From the NCBI GenBank assembly GCA_004794655.1, contig SMMW01000153.1, positions 3,296,501 through 3,360,500 of the forward strand: a DNA stretch of 64,000 bases, read 5' to 3'. Below are positions 11,510 through 24,000 of this stretch, one piece after another; position 1 is the first letter of the stretch; each line of letters starts with the position of its first letter. The notes under the pieces were generated by a model. The model saw only the letters and a list, made by a program, of their open reading frames with translations, did no database searches and was not told the origin of the DNA. This DNA comes from Marisa cornuarietis. Lineage: Eukaryota; Mollusca; Gastropoda; Architaenioglossa; Ampullariidae. A program made the position numbers and the translations under genes.

Positions 11510-11989
11510 GGGTACATGCTTTCAATTCAGATCATATCCTCATGCATTTTGGTAAATGGTATGTATTCTTCGTGGTTCGTTTTATATATATATATAGAGA
11601 GAGAGGAGTGAGACAAGGGGACCCCTGTCCCCTTATTTGTTTTTGTTATATGCAGAGATTTTATCTATAAGGTTGCGTGAAAATAAAAATGTGAGGCATG
11701 AAAGTGTAAGATAAGGAATTTTTATTATAACAATTTGAAGGTGATGCAGCATTGTGTCTGGATGGAAGTGAAAAATCATTTACAGAAAGCCTTAAAATTC
11801 TCGGTGTCTTTGCAAAGATGTCAGGTCTAAAAGTAAACTATGAGAAAACCCAAGCTGTATGGATAGGCAGTAAGAAAAACTGCCAGATAAGGTTTCTGCA
11901 TGACATGAATTTTTTTGTTGGGTTCCAGGAATTTTTAAATATTTAGGTATCCTTTCTCGGTTGATGTGGACTACATTGTAAGTTTAAAT

Positions 11990-12805
11990 TATAGTGATTA
12001 GTTAATTGAAATACAAAAATTACTTTGCTTATGTTATTCCCAGTGTGATACATAGTAAACCTGTTGAAACTGTTAATTCCTTCAGGTATCTGGGAACTAT
12101 TTTTGATAGTCAGCTCAAATGGAATGTTAATACCAAACACATTGTTAAACGTGGCCAACAAATGTACCTTTTGCGTAAATTAAAATAGTTTTTTTAGTTA
12201 GCCAAGTAATCTTAGGTCGTTATTACCAGTCATTCATTGAGAGTCTTCTATCTTTCTCATTTGTCTGCTGGTTTCGTAATTTCTCTGTCCATGATAGGAA
12301 TAGTCTGAACGGTGTTGTGAACATCTGTTCTAAGATAATTGGTATCAAACAGAGGGATTTAGCTTCTTTTTGTGACCAGCAAATAGTACGGAAAGCTTCA
12401 TGCATTTTATCATTACCTGAACATGTACTAACAACAGAATTTGTATTATTAAGCTCAGGTAAACGCTATGCCATGCCTATATGTAAGAGTAAGACACCTG
12501 AAATCATTTGTGCCATCTGCAGTCCAGTTGCTCAATCTTAGATGAATTGTCAACGATGTGTGTGTGTGTGTGTGTGTGTGATGTTGTAGGTGCATACTTG
12601 ATTTCCTTGTTGTAATATTTTTTTAATCTATATATATATATATATATATTTATATCATATATGCTACTTGCCCACTTCTTTCTCATTTTTTTCCTTTTTT
12701 TTCTTCATTTTTCTGGGTTTTTTTCATTTTTGAACTAGAGTACATTCCCATATTTAAATTGCCCACTGGGACAAATAAAGTTGGTCACTGTCATTGTCAT
12801 GGGTG
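11990..12805 (+). mobile_element. Second LINE fragment nested in the Tx1/L1 LINE
   Basis: The plus strand reads VIHSKPVETVNSFRYLGTIF, then a stop, then GRYYQSFIESLLSFSFVCW, CSKIIGIKQRDLASFCDQQ and a 3' end with GT and TA runs, AAATAAAG and a short TGTCAT repeat. This is the C-terminal end of a different non-LTR retrotransposon (Rex1/CR1-like by motif; clade uncertain). It interrupts the Tx1/L1 frame, which resumes after 12806. Confidence 0.75.
12556..12650. repeat. (GT)n and (TA)n microsatellites
   Basis: A GT run of about 25 bp (12556-12580) and a TA run near 12631-12650, both within the 3' part of the nested LINE. Confidence 0.9.
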
Positions 12806-13703
12806 CCAGTTTACCCCTTTTGGAAAAATAACAGTTTTAAAAAACTAAGCCATGTGAAAATTAACTTACCTATTTTTTTAACCTACCTAACACTGAGAAG
12901 ACATTTTTGAAAGAAATTGAATAGTTATTTTTTAATTTTCTATGGACTAGAAAGCAAGCCAAAATCAGTAAAAAAAAGATGTGTCAACCTTACATAAAGG
13001 ATGGTCGGGAAATGGTTAATATCTATTACTTCTTGTCTGCAATAAAAATCAGTTGGCTAAAGAGACTGTTCTACAACCAGGCAGTATTAAAGGAATCCAC
13101 ACAATACTTGCATCCTGAACTAGATAAATTATGTTCTCTAGGTATAGTGAATTTGTAAATTCATTGATCAATAGAATACATAACCCTTTTTGGCATGATG
13201 TTTTGAAACATTTTAAACGATTATATGTAAAATGCACAGCCAAGACTATTGAAGAATTTAATGCAGAATGTCTCTTCTACAACGTAAACATTGTTATGGG
13301 GAACTATACAATCTAGTGATTTGATGCAAGAAGATATCTATAAAGTTAGACATTTACTTAACGATAATGGTGACTATTTCACATACCAGTAGTTTCAGCT
13401 AAAATTTCCTTATCTGACCACTAACTTTCTACAAATTGCAGGAGTCCAAAATGCAATTAAACAGTTTCAAAATAAATTACAGATTAAACACATGAAAGGA
13501 ACTGAAGAAAGGTTAAAAAAAATCAGGGATGGGAGATAATTTTTAAGGGAAATAAATCTATACAACTAAGGCTTGGAAATTCTGATTCTTTATCTAGTGG
13601 AATTGCGAAACAGAACTCTAGCTTTGAAATAATACCATGGAAACTTGTATTTAACAAATGCCATAAGACTACAACAGACAATCAACTAAAATGGTTTTAA
13701 AGG

Positions 13704-14042
13704 ATGCTTCATAGAATGTTACCAGCTAACAGATTCCTTTTTATGAGAAAGATTGTTAACTCCCCCAAATGTGCTATATGTTTTATCAAAGAAGAAACAA
13801 AAAGTCATCTGTTATGGCAATGTCAATTTGCTAGCATTTTCTGGAGAGATTTACATTCAGTTATGATCAGTAAATGTACATCACTAAGAAATTTTAACTT
13901 TTCTGAAAAACTGATTTTATTTGGTGTGCAAGAAGACATTTGTACTGACAAAGTGTTAGATTTCATCATCTTGCTAGCAAAACATTACATTTATGTATGC
14001 AAATGGATAAACAATATTCCATCTATACATGTTTTTTTCTGA
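13704..14042 (+). pseudogene. C-terminal fragment of the Tx1/L1 LINE ORF2
   Basis: A 112-residue open stretch with CAICFIKEETKSHLLWQC followed by FW, the Cys-Cys-His-Cys knuckle found at the end of L1/Tx1 ORF2 proteins. It is the longest surviving open part of the element. Upstream frames are broken. Confidence 0.8.
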
Positions 14043-14351
14043 GGACTGTGAAATAAAGATACAACATAGAAATATATCATAGTATATTAAGTTTGACCTG
14101 TATGAATTACTGTGGAAACCATACAATGAACTATTGACATAAGCACACATGGTGCAAGCTGATATGTCCTCACTAGTTGTATCTTCCTTTCATTCTCTTT
14201 CTCCACGTCTCTTTTTTTTTTCCTACCTTCATGTCTACTCCTGTTTCTCCTTCTGTAGTAAATGTGTTTTAAGAATGTAAAGTGTCTTTGAATATGTCTG
14301 TGGTTAATGTCATGTACATACTGAATATTGTGCTTATTGAATAAAAAAAAG

Positions 14352-14901
14352 TATCACTCGTGAAACTTTTCTTTCTTTTTTTGTAAACTACTAGAAACTG
14401 TTGGAAAACTCGCACCCATGGAAGGTGTACTGTGCTTAGCTTATTTTAATGTTTTTTAAGATACACCTAAAAAAATGCCCTTCGTGATTATACACTCACA
14501 AAGAACAATGCATCTTTCTGACCTTACAGCATGAAAAATTAACGTGGCTGGTCTAATTTAAAGATTATGAATACTACAACACCATTGCTAGCGTTAGACA
14601 ATTTTTATTGTTAGGGTCTGTAAAGACCACGATGAAAGAAACATTCAACCATATTCAGTTGTAGCGTTCATGCTAGATGAATACTCAATTCAATAAGTTA
14701 AAGAAACATCTGAAAAAGGACTGGCTTTATACAAGCAAAGTCAGTTTAGGTACGTACATATAAACATCAAGAAGGGGCTACAACTAGCGCCAAGTCGAAA
14801 GTCAGCGGGAAGGAGGAGATTTACACACGATGCGATGACGTCACCACTCTGTGTGCACAAGAAAACCTCGGTGTAGTATGGTTTGTTAGGTTGTCACCGG
14901 G
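14352..14901 (+). promoter_or_regulatory. Upstream region of the PPM1E-like gene
   Basis: About 550 bp between the LINE tail and the start codon. It contains a perfect CRE, a short upstream ORF (ATG GTT TGT TAG at about 14878-14889, in frame with the main ATG) and a good start context (CCGGGATGG). It is GC-richer than the flanking LINE. No TATA box is evident near the start. Confidence 0.5.
14836..14843. promoter_or_regulatory. Perfect palindromic CRE (TGACGTCA)
   Basis: TGACGTCA lies 59 bp upstream of the PPM1E-like ATG. This is the full consensus for CREB/ATF-type factors. Position near a start codon makes it a plausible promoter element; occupancy is not known. Confidence 0.55.
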
Positions 14902-15089
14902 ATGGACGATCCCAGTCAAAATGAAATATCTCTCTTCAAACGATTCTTGGAAAGATTTTGCCATGAGGTGGAAGAACCTACATCAGAGGGAAATGACTCG
15001 CCCATTCGTCACATTTCATACTCCCTAGTGCCAGCCGAGATCGAAGGAGAAAGCTTGCAATGGGCACTTGACTACCTTTGTCAAACGCA
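14902..15089 (+). CDS. PPM1E: PPM1E-like exon 1 (start codon)
   Basis: It starts at ATG 14902 ([19 protein letters not shown]) and ends at 15089 before donor GTGAGT, leaving CA of a codon. The [17 protein letters not shown] stretch resembles the N-terminal 'EEVEGELAELAMGFL' of PPM1F. The phase fits the exon at 41059 exactly (CA+T, His63). Confidence 0.85.
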
Positions 15090-18000
15090 GTGAGTTGCCC
15101 CTTCATTTCTCTCGGTCTTTAGTGAGCTTCTTGCTTTAGTCGTACCACGTTGTGCGTGTAGCTAGTGGTGCCTGTCATACGGAAACAGACTCAGAGATGC
15201 TGGTGAAAAGACAACTAGTAACCATCTTTCGTAGGTTGGGCGTACACACGAGTTTAGTTTAACCTAGATTTTAAGCGGTGCGAAGCTAAGACAACTCCGA
15301 AATGAGTGAGGCAAAATGTGTTCCACACCTGGTTCAAATATCCTAACCAGCTTTACCTTCTTTCGCTCGTATTGAGAGAGTATTTTATAGTCTCGCTTGT
15401 AGTTGTTGTAAATGTTAATTCTCTACTCATACATGTCTTGATGTGGCAGTAATCGCAAAGAAAGGCCCAAGACGTACTTGGCCCCTATTCAGATGAACCC
15501 ACGCATTTATCTCACAGAAAGTCAATCCCCATGAACTTTGTTATTCACGAATTGTGTCAAAGGTCACGAAGGATTAGCTGAGCGTGCTGTTTCGTGTGCC
15601 AACTAGCATTAAGATAAACAAATAGTGTTAGTTTAAGCATAAAGGGAAACTGTAAGGTGTGCTTGCATTCTAAGTAGACATTCAAACAGTTGTGGTTGAT
15701 TTTACTCTCAACATGTCATGCACCTCAAGGTTTTGGTAATTCATCATCTAAGGAGATGAGTTCCTGGTATCATCTGTCAAGTATCATTTTCACAGTCTTG
15801 TTAGAATTTGTTTTGCAGCATTTAGTTGTCCTTGGGTAGTTGTGTGTGTGTGTGAAAATACTATTAATAATAGATGTACATATTGATATTTATATAGTAT
15901 ACACAAATATATATGTGAAGAAAGATGTATTAGTTTTAGCTTTTGTACTGCACTAAAAATTTTATATTTTATTATACTGTATGGAGTATCAGAAGTATAT
16001 GTTGGTCCAGCTGCAGCATTTGTATTATAACACAAATGTAATCTGTGTAAAATCGCGACAGCAATAAAAAAAAATGGCTCGCGGCATTTGTCGTATGCTC
16101 ACTCCACTCAATTGCCCAAATGTACCTAATAAACTAAACCTAAACCTAACTCAAACCCTACCCCAAACCCTAACCCGAACCTTTGACAAAATAACATAGA
16201 CCAGCCTATGACGTAGCAAGTTACCCCATATCAAAGTTCTGCTGTAAAATGCAGCAAACAGTCTTTAAAACATGACATAAACATGTAATGATGCAACCAT
16301 ACTAAAATCAAATCTGGGATAAAGGTAGAGAAATTCATCAAATAGTAGTGTATAATTGTTACTACACGTATTTGTAAATTATGCAGTATCCAGCCATATT
16401 CTTGCTATATTATTCATGTTATAATAATGTTCTATAGCTATTTTCTATGCATAATTTCTATTCTGAATAGAAATATCAAGCTATTGATTATTGATATATG
16501 TGATTTTTGAATTTTTCAAAATATTTTCAGATCCTATGGTATAACAGATGGAAGGCATTCATTAATCAGTTTCATGATCCTGGTTCTTTTTCTGCTTGAC
16601 AGTTTTATTCTGTGTTGATTTTAACCTCTAGTCTATTATAGAAGGTGAAACAATATGTCTGATAACAAATTTCATGTGTATAATTGTTTGCCTTATTATT
16701 TATAAAGGAAAGTATGCAATATCTCATGCTGAAGTGTAGTTTCACAGTGTTGAGAATCGTGTGAAACTATGCACATATTGAGCCATAACTGAAGTTTGTA
16801 CACACCTGTGCATTAAAAATGATTGTATTGAGTCGGAAATGTTCAGCATAAATGTAGATGTGGAAATGGTAACACTTGTGGTGTAAGAGAGTTGTAAGAG
16901 TACTTCAGGACCTATATGTTGTCTCTCTAGTGGACTGTTGAGCTGTTGAAATGGTCTGTATCAGACAGATTTAGTTGTTGCAACCCATTTCTGATTAATG
17001 CCTACACATTTTGTTTAAGCAGATTTAAGTATAAAGTATACACTACATGTCATACATCGGTAATGAGGTAGATATACCATGAGACTAGTCTTATAGTCTT
17101 TACTTGGTTCTTCTGCTTAAACATTTTATAATTCTTAAAACGTGTACTTTGGGGGTTGGGTTGCGGGAATCTGTTGATGGGAATAAATCCCTTCGTTGCC
17201 TTTCAAACCATCAGTGTGATGATCATAAGGGTACCAGTGTAAGGAAGGTGATAACGGTGGGGTTTTGGGACATGCTGGCAACTAAGGCTTTATTTCAGCA
17301 AAGCAGCTGCCCCTAACTAGAAGGGGAAGTTTAATAACATTGGAGATAGCACGTCTTTTCTTATCACCCTTTCACGGTTTCTGCATTAGAAAATTTGCCT
17401 GTAAGATCTTAACAGCATGATTTAACTTCCCTGTTTAACAGCTGGTCATTAAACTGCTTAACCAGCATACAAATGAACATAATTTTATCACAATGAGCCT
17501 AGAAATGTTCAGTGACTTCAAAATGTTTTTATAATGAAGATGCATTTTAGATAGGTTTGAATATTTCAATCTAGATTAGAAAAGTTGATCTTTAACTTTT
17601 AAGTTTATCCTTGGTAGACTGATACAAAGCTGGAGACAATAAAATATAGATGTGTAGATCTCAAATAATAATACTAATATGGTAATATTAGTGGATTGCA
17701 ACATAAAAAGATAAGATGTTAAGTCAGGAAAAATACTTGTTCACATTTCCTTCATGCTAGGTGTTGCTAGAAGAGAAAGCCTACATTTGCAATACAGGCC
17801 TTGACCTATTCCCAAAACACAGATGAGAATTCCAGTGTTCAAAGCCTTGCATTTTGTAAAGAGGCAGTTATTTCATCTGGTTTTATAGTATCTTGTAATT
17901 AACTTAATCCAGTCACTTGCTCTTCAGACTCTGCAGAACAGGTAACGGTTAGCGCCTGTCACCAATACAGTGAAGATTGGATTCCTGATTTCAGCTCTCG

Positions 18001-21000
18001 TCACGGGCACACTGCTCTTCCTCTGTATGTGGTATCTGTTTACAGGCCTGGCTGTCTTGCTGTGATGTAGCCTTAGTTGCTGGCTCGGGGGTAAAATGAT
18101 GCTTGTTCTGTAGAACAGGCAGACACTTTTAAAAGTGTATGAAATCCTTCGTGATGACAGGCATGTCCTGTTGGGAGAATTTTTCTAACTTCCTTTGGGC
18201 AGCCGATTCTGCATGCAGGACCAAGAGACTGAGGCTGTCTTTGTTGTTTCGACCATACAACTTCTGAATGTTACTGTGTGCAAATGAATGCAGCTATCTG
18301 AAACATGAATGCATGAGTCTGTTTGGCGTATATGGATAGGTAATGGTATTGTTTTGTGCTTTTATATCAAGCTGCCCCGAATTGCCCTCTGGGATAAAGA
18401 AAGTTGTAATTTGTGTCATGAATTTGGTTAGACAAAATACCAAACTGGAGTTTAAAGAGATATGTATATATACTGCAGCACTTTACTGGACATTTCTGTC
18501 AGCTGTGGCAGATTATGTATTCATGGCTGCAACATCAAGCTATCCTGACCTACCCATACCTTGGCCTGGGCTTGCAGTCCTATTCTGCTGCTGGGCACAG
18601 AAGAAGAAGTAATGTTAAGCTGTGTGGGCATTTATGGTGACCTGTTTGTGTTTGTGCACATGGAATGCAACCTAATGCTGGGTACAGTGGTAGATGTCTA
18701 CCAGTAGAGAGTAGAGGGAACTGTGTGCTTTGCTTCCTAACAATTGAGACATTAAGCATTACTGTATCCCATGTCTTTCACCTTTATTTGTTTCTGTTTC
18801 TTCTTCTGAGGAGCTAGTGAGATTTTACTTGATCAAGACACTGTTTCACAGATTGAGTTCTGTACATACAGTTCCTACACAGTTACAGCTGTTAGTGTTT
18901 TGATTTAATTTGACATTTATTATTATTATAATTTTGCACACACTTGATTAGACTGAATTCAAAGTAAAGCCAAGTTGAAGATTTTATTAATAGATATATT
19001 GCAGCACTTTACTGGACATTTCTGACCACTGTGGCAGATTATGTATTCATGGCTGCAAGATTGATCTGCCCTGACCTTCCTGTACCATGGCAATGGGAGA
19101 GTGACCTACCCATACCTTGGTCTGGGCTTGCAGTCCTATTCTGCTGCTGGGCACAGAAGAAGTAATGTTAAGCTGTGTGGGCATTTATGGTCACCTGTTT
19201 GTGCTTGTGCACATGGAATGCAACCTAATGCTGGGTACAGTGGTAGATGTCTACCTTTGTGTTGTAGTGGTGGAGAGCAGAGGGAACTGTGTGTGCTTTG
19301 CTTTCTAACAATTGAGATATTGAGCATCACTGTATCCCATGTCTTTCACCTTTATTCGTTTCTGTCTCTTCTTCTGGGGAGCTAGTGAGATTTTTCTTGC
19401 ATGTGCAGATTAGTCTTGGCATATCCTATACAAACATAAAGCTTCTACAGACTAGTCATGGCATATAAATACATCAGCCTTCTACAAATTAGTCATGGCA
19501 TGTCATACAAACATCAGCCTTTCATTTATTTCCTGTAGCAGTCCGAGGGCGCAATGGTTAGGGCCTGTCACCAATACAGTGAAGGTTGGCTGTCCTGGGT
19601 TCAGATCTCATCTCGGGCACGCTGGCCTTACTCTGCATGTGGCATCTGTTTACAGGGCTGGCTGCCTTGCCGAAATATAGCCTTAGTTGCTGGTTCGACA
19701 TATAACACTAATCCACTTTCATTTATATCCTCACTGACTAGCCTAACCTTGAGATTTTATTGAGGTTGAGACATCTCCTTTTATTCTTTAAGTAGGGCAG
19801 TACATGTGTAAAATGATTGTGATCAAGACACTGTTTCACAGATTGAGTTCTGTACATACAGTTTCTACACAGTTACAGCTGTTAGTGTTTTGATTTAATT
19901 AGACATTTATTAGTATTATAATTGTGCACACACTTGATTAGACTGAATTCAAAGTAAAGCCAAGTTGAAGATTTTATTAAGTAGATATATTGCAGCACTT
20001 TACTGGACATTTCTGACCACTGTGGCAGATTATGTATTCATGGCTGCAAGATTAATCTGCCCTGACCTTCCTGTACCATGGCAATGGGAGAGTGACCTAC
20101 CCATACCTTGGTCTGGTTTTGCAGTCCCACTCTGCTGCTGGGTACAGAAGCAAAGATTTTGGTCTGAGAAAGTAGATAATGGGCTTTTTGTGTGTATGTG
20201 TTAGTGTACATACACTAATGTCGAGGATGATATTTTCCTACCTATGCATGTATTTTACGTGCCTGCACATATGTGTGTGTGTGTGTAGGATGGAAGTGAA
20301 GCATACTGAGACATTGAGAATCACTGCATCCTGAATCTTTTCCTCTTATCTCTCTTCTCTTTCAGTAGAACATGAGCGGAGTTTGGACATTATTAATACA
20401 AACCTATGTTATTATTATTAAGCATTATTATAATTAAGACACACATGGGCCTTGAATGATTGGAATGTTATTAGGATGAAAATGTTTTACTAAGACCTGT
20501 ACTTCATATCCTGTATATTATATTACAGTTTTAAAATGATTATCACTTGTGGGTTCACATCTAGTCTTCTATAGATTTCTAAGGTACATCGGCATTTAAC
20601 AGCATTATATCATGAACCATCCTGGTTAGACAAAATGCCAGAATGAAGACCCTTTTTTAAAAGCACATGCAGCACTTTACTGGACATTTCTGACCACTGT
20701 GACAGATTATGTATTCATGGCTGCAAGATTGATCTGCCCTGACCTTCCTGTACCATGGCAATGGGAGAGTGACCTACCCATACCTTGGTCTGGGCTTGCA
20801 GTTCTATTCTGCTGCTGGGCACAGAAGAAGTAATGTTAAGCTGTGTGGGCATTTATGGTCACCTGTTTGTGTTTGTACACATGGAATGCAATCTAATGCT
20901 GGGTACAGTGGTAGATGTCTACCTTTGTGTTGTAGTGGTGGAGAGCAAAGGGAACTGTGTGTGCTTTATTTCCTAACAATTGAGCATCCCTGTATCCCAT

Positions 21001-24000
21001 GTCTTTCACCTTTATTTGTTTCTGTCTCTTTTTCTGAGGAGCTAGTGAGATTTTACTTGCATATGCAGACTAGTCATGGCATATCCTATACAAACATCAG
21101 CCTTTCAGTTATTTCATGTAGCAGTCTGAGGGCGCAATGGTTAGGGCCTGTCACCAATACACTGAAGGTTGGCTGTCCTGGGTTCAGATCTCATCTCGGG
21201 CATGCTGGCCTTACTCTGCATGTGGCGTCTGTTTACAGGGCTGGCTGCCTTGCCGTAATACAGCCTTAGTTGCTGGTTCAGCATAAAACACTAATCCACT
21301 TTCATTTATTTCCTCACTGACTTGCCTAACCTTGAGATTTTACTGAGGTTGAGACATCTTATATTCTTTAAGTAGGGCAGTACATGGGTAAAATGATTGT
21401 GATCAAGACACTGTTTCACAGATTGAGTTCTGTACATACAGTTTCTACACAGTTACAGCTGTTAGTGTTTTGATTTAATCTGACGTTTATTAGTATTATA
21501 ATTGTGCACACACTTGATTAGACTGAATTCAAAGTGATACCAAGTTGAAGATTTTATTAAGTAGATATATTGCAGCACTTTACTGGACATTTCTGACCAC
21601 TGTGGCAGATTATGTATTCATGGCTGCAAGATTAATCTGCCCTGACCTTCCTGTACCATGGCAATGGGAGAGTGACCTACCCATACCTTGGTCTGGTTTT
21701 GCAGTCCCACTCTGCTGCTGGGTACAGAAGCAAAGATTTTGGTCTGAGAAATTAGATAACGGGTTGTGTGTGTGTGTGTGTGTTAGTGTACATACACTAA
21801 TGTCGAGGATGATATTTTCCTACCTATACATATTTCGTGTGCCTCTACATATGTGTGTGTGTGTGTGTCTGTAGGATGGGAGTGAAGCATACTGAGACAT
21901 TGAGAATCACTGCATCCTGAATCTTTTCCTCTTATCTCTCTTCTCTTTCAGTAGAACATGAGTGGAGTTTGGACATTATTAATACAAACCTATGTTATTA
22001 TTATTAAGCATTATTATAATTAAGACACACATGGGCCTTGAATGATTGGAATGTTACTAGGATGAAGATGTTTTACTAAGACCTGTACTTCATATCCTGT
22101 ATATTATATTACAGTTTTAAAATGATTATCACTTGTGGGTTCACGTCTAGTCTTCTCTAGAGTTTTAAGGTACATCGGCATTTGACAGCATTATATCATA
22201 AACCATCGTGGTTAGAAATAATGCCAGAATGAAGACCCTTTTTTAAAAGCACATGCAGCACTTTACTGGACATTTCTGACCACTTTGGCAGATTATGTAT
22301 TCATGGCTGCAAGATTGATCTGCCCTGACCTTCCTGTACCATGGCAATGGGAGAGTGACCTACCCATACCTTGGTCTGGGCTTGCAGTCCTATTCTGCTG
22401 CTGGGCACAGAAGAAGTAATGTTAAGCTGTGTGGGCATTTATGGTGATCTGTTTGTGCTTGTGCACATGGAATGCAACCTAATGCTGGGTACAGTGGTAG
22501 ATGTCTACCTTTGTGTTGTAGTGGTGGAGAGCAGAGGAACTGTGCTTTATTTCCTAGCAATTGAGACATTGAGCATCACTGTATCCCATGTCTTTCACCT
22601 TTATTTGTTTCTGTCTCTTCTTCTGAGGAGCTAGTGAGATTTTACTTGCATATGCAGACTAGTCATGGCATATCCTATACAAACATCAGCCTTCTACAAA
22701 CTAGTCATGGCATAGAATGAAGACCCTTTTTTAAAAGCACATGCAGCACTTTACTGGACATTTCTGACCACTGTGACAGATTATGTATTCATGGCTGCAA
22801 CATTGAACTACCCTGAGTGCCTAGTGCCTGGGCAATGTGGGAGTGATCTACCCCTGCCTTGGCCTTGGTTTGCAGTCGTGTTCTGCTGCTTGGCACAGAA
22901 GAAATGATTATTGTCTGTCTTGACATTTATATTGGTGAGCTCCATGTGTTTGTAAAAACAAAAAACATGGATGGTTATTAAATGCTACCTGTTCTGGGAT
23001 GACGAAGATGGAAAACAAGTGATTCGCTTCCTGAGCATTCAGATATTATCAATGTAGCACAAAGTTTTCTCATTCTTTAATCATTTTCTTTCAACAATAA
23101 GGGGATAAAGTTTTATCAATTTAAGTAAAATGTTGGCATTTCCATCTAATTTTATTCTTGCATTGTGCTTGTGGACTTCAAGCATGATTGAGACACTAGC
23201 CACATCTTATTAGGCAGGACTGTACAATGGTGCTGCGGTAATAGGATTGTCACTAAAATACTGGGTTGTGGTTCTGACCACGTCTTTTGTGCACATAATT
23301 TTTATCTATACATGTACAGTAATGGGCATTTGTGTAATTTTGTTTCACAGCATCATCTTATAGAAACACAGTGAAACTTAATTTCAGACCAGACCAAGAC
23401 AAAAATATCTTTTTAAACTCACCTTGCAGCACTTTACTGGACATTTCTGACCACTGTGGCAGATTATGTATTCATGGCTGCAAGATTAATCTGCCCTGAC
23501 CTTCCTGTACCATGGCAATGGGAGAGTGACCTACTCATACCTTGGTCTGGTTTTGCAGTCCCACTCTGCTGCTGGGCACAGAAGCAAAGATTTTGGTCTG
23601 AGAAATTAGATAACAGGTTGTGTGTGTGTTTGTGTGTGTGTTAGAGCACATACACTAATGTCGAGGATGATAGTTTCCTACCCATACATGTATTTCACGT
23701 GCCTGCACATAGTGACCTACCCATACCTTGGTCTGATGTTGCAGTCCCATTTCCCTGCTAGGTACAGAGGCTGTCAACGCTCATGGACAGGATCTGGTTT
23801 TTATCTGATTTTTGAATAGCTCATTATCTGACTTCACCTGTAGGGGAGGAAAGTTAGATCACAAGGATTACAACTACAAAAGAGTTTCTAAATCAAAGCA
23901 TTTTATTCATGCATTGATTAGCATTTAATCGATGGAATTATACCAGGTAGATCACAAGGATTACAACTACAGAAGAGTTAACATGTCTTGAAAATTTCCA

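Larger units (their letters stand above)
10650..14351 (+). mobile_element. Decayed Tx1/L1-type LINE with nested insertions
   Basis: Three plus-strand segments are collinear with a Tx1/L1-like reverse transcriptase. First come NHGYLKGCLFITQRQGIIS, IPRAGKLIQYIKNWRPIS and an AFDS-like stretch. Then GVRQGDP (about 11607) and the LDGSEKSFTESLKILG region. Last are AIKISWLKRLFY and the C-terminal Cys/His knuckle (CAICFIKEETKSHLLWQC) at about 13770-13830. Stops and frameshifts are frequent, so it is dead. It ends at an A-rich tail (TTGAATAAAAAAAA) near 14351. A hAT MITE (11334-11509) and another LINE (about 11990-12805) interrupt it. It fills the space between two divergent genes. Confidence 0.9.
19001..22742 (+). 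repeat. Higher-order duplication (1.6 kb units)
   Basis: The block 19001-20668 (1668 bp) is repeated as 20669-22254 (1586 bp) and partly as 22255-22742. Each full unit holds two core repeats, one SINE, a GT run and the same unique linkers in the same order. The units differ by few substitutions, so the duplication is recent relative to the array. The third unit breaks off at about 22711 and jumps to the next core. Confidence 0.85.

Noticed and set aside
19965..21874. Repeated open frames ([18 protein letters not shown]...) in the intron 1 array as a tandem gene family
   Set aside because: The frames close at different points by indels, lack consistent splice sites and match no family. The conserved part is nucleotide-level and spans frame changes.
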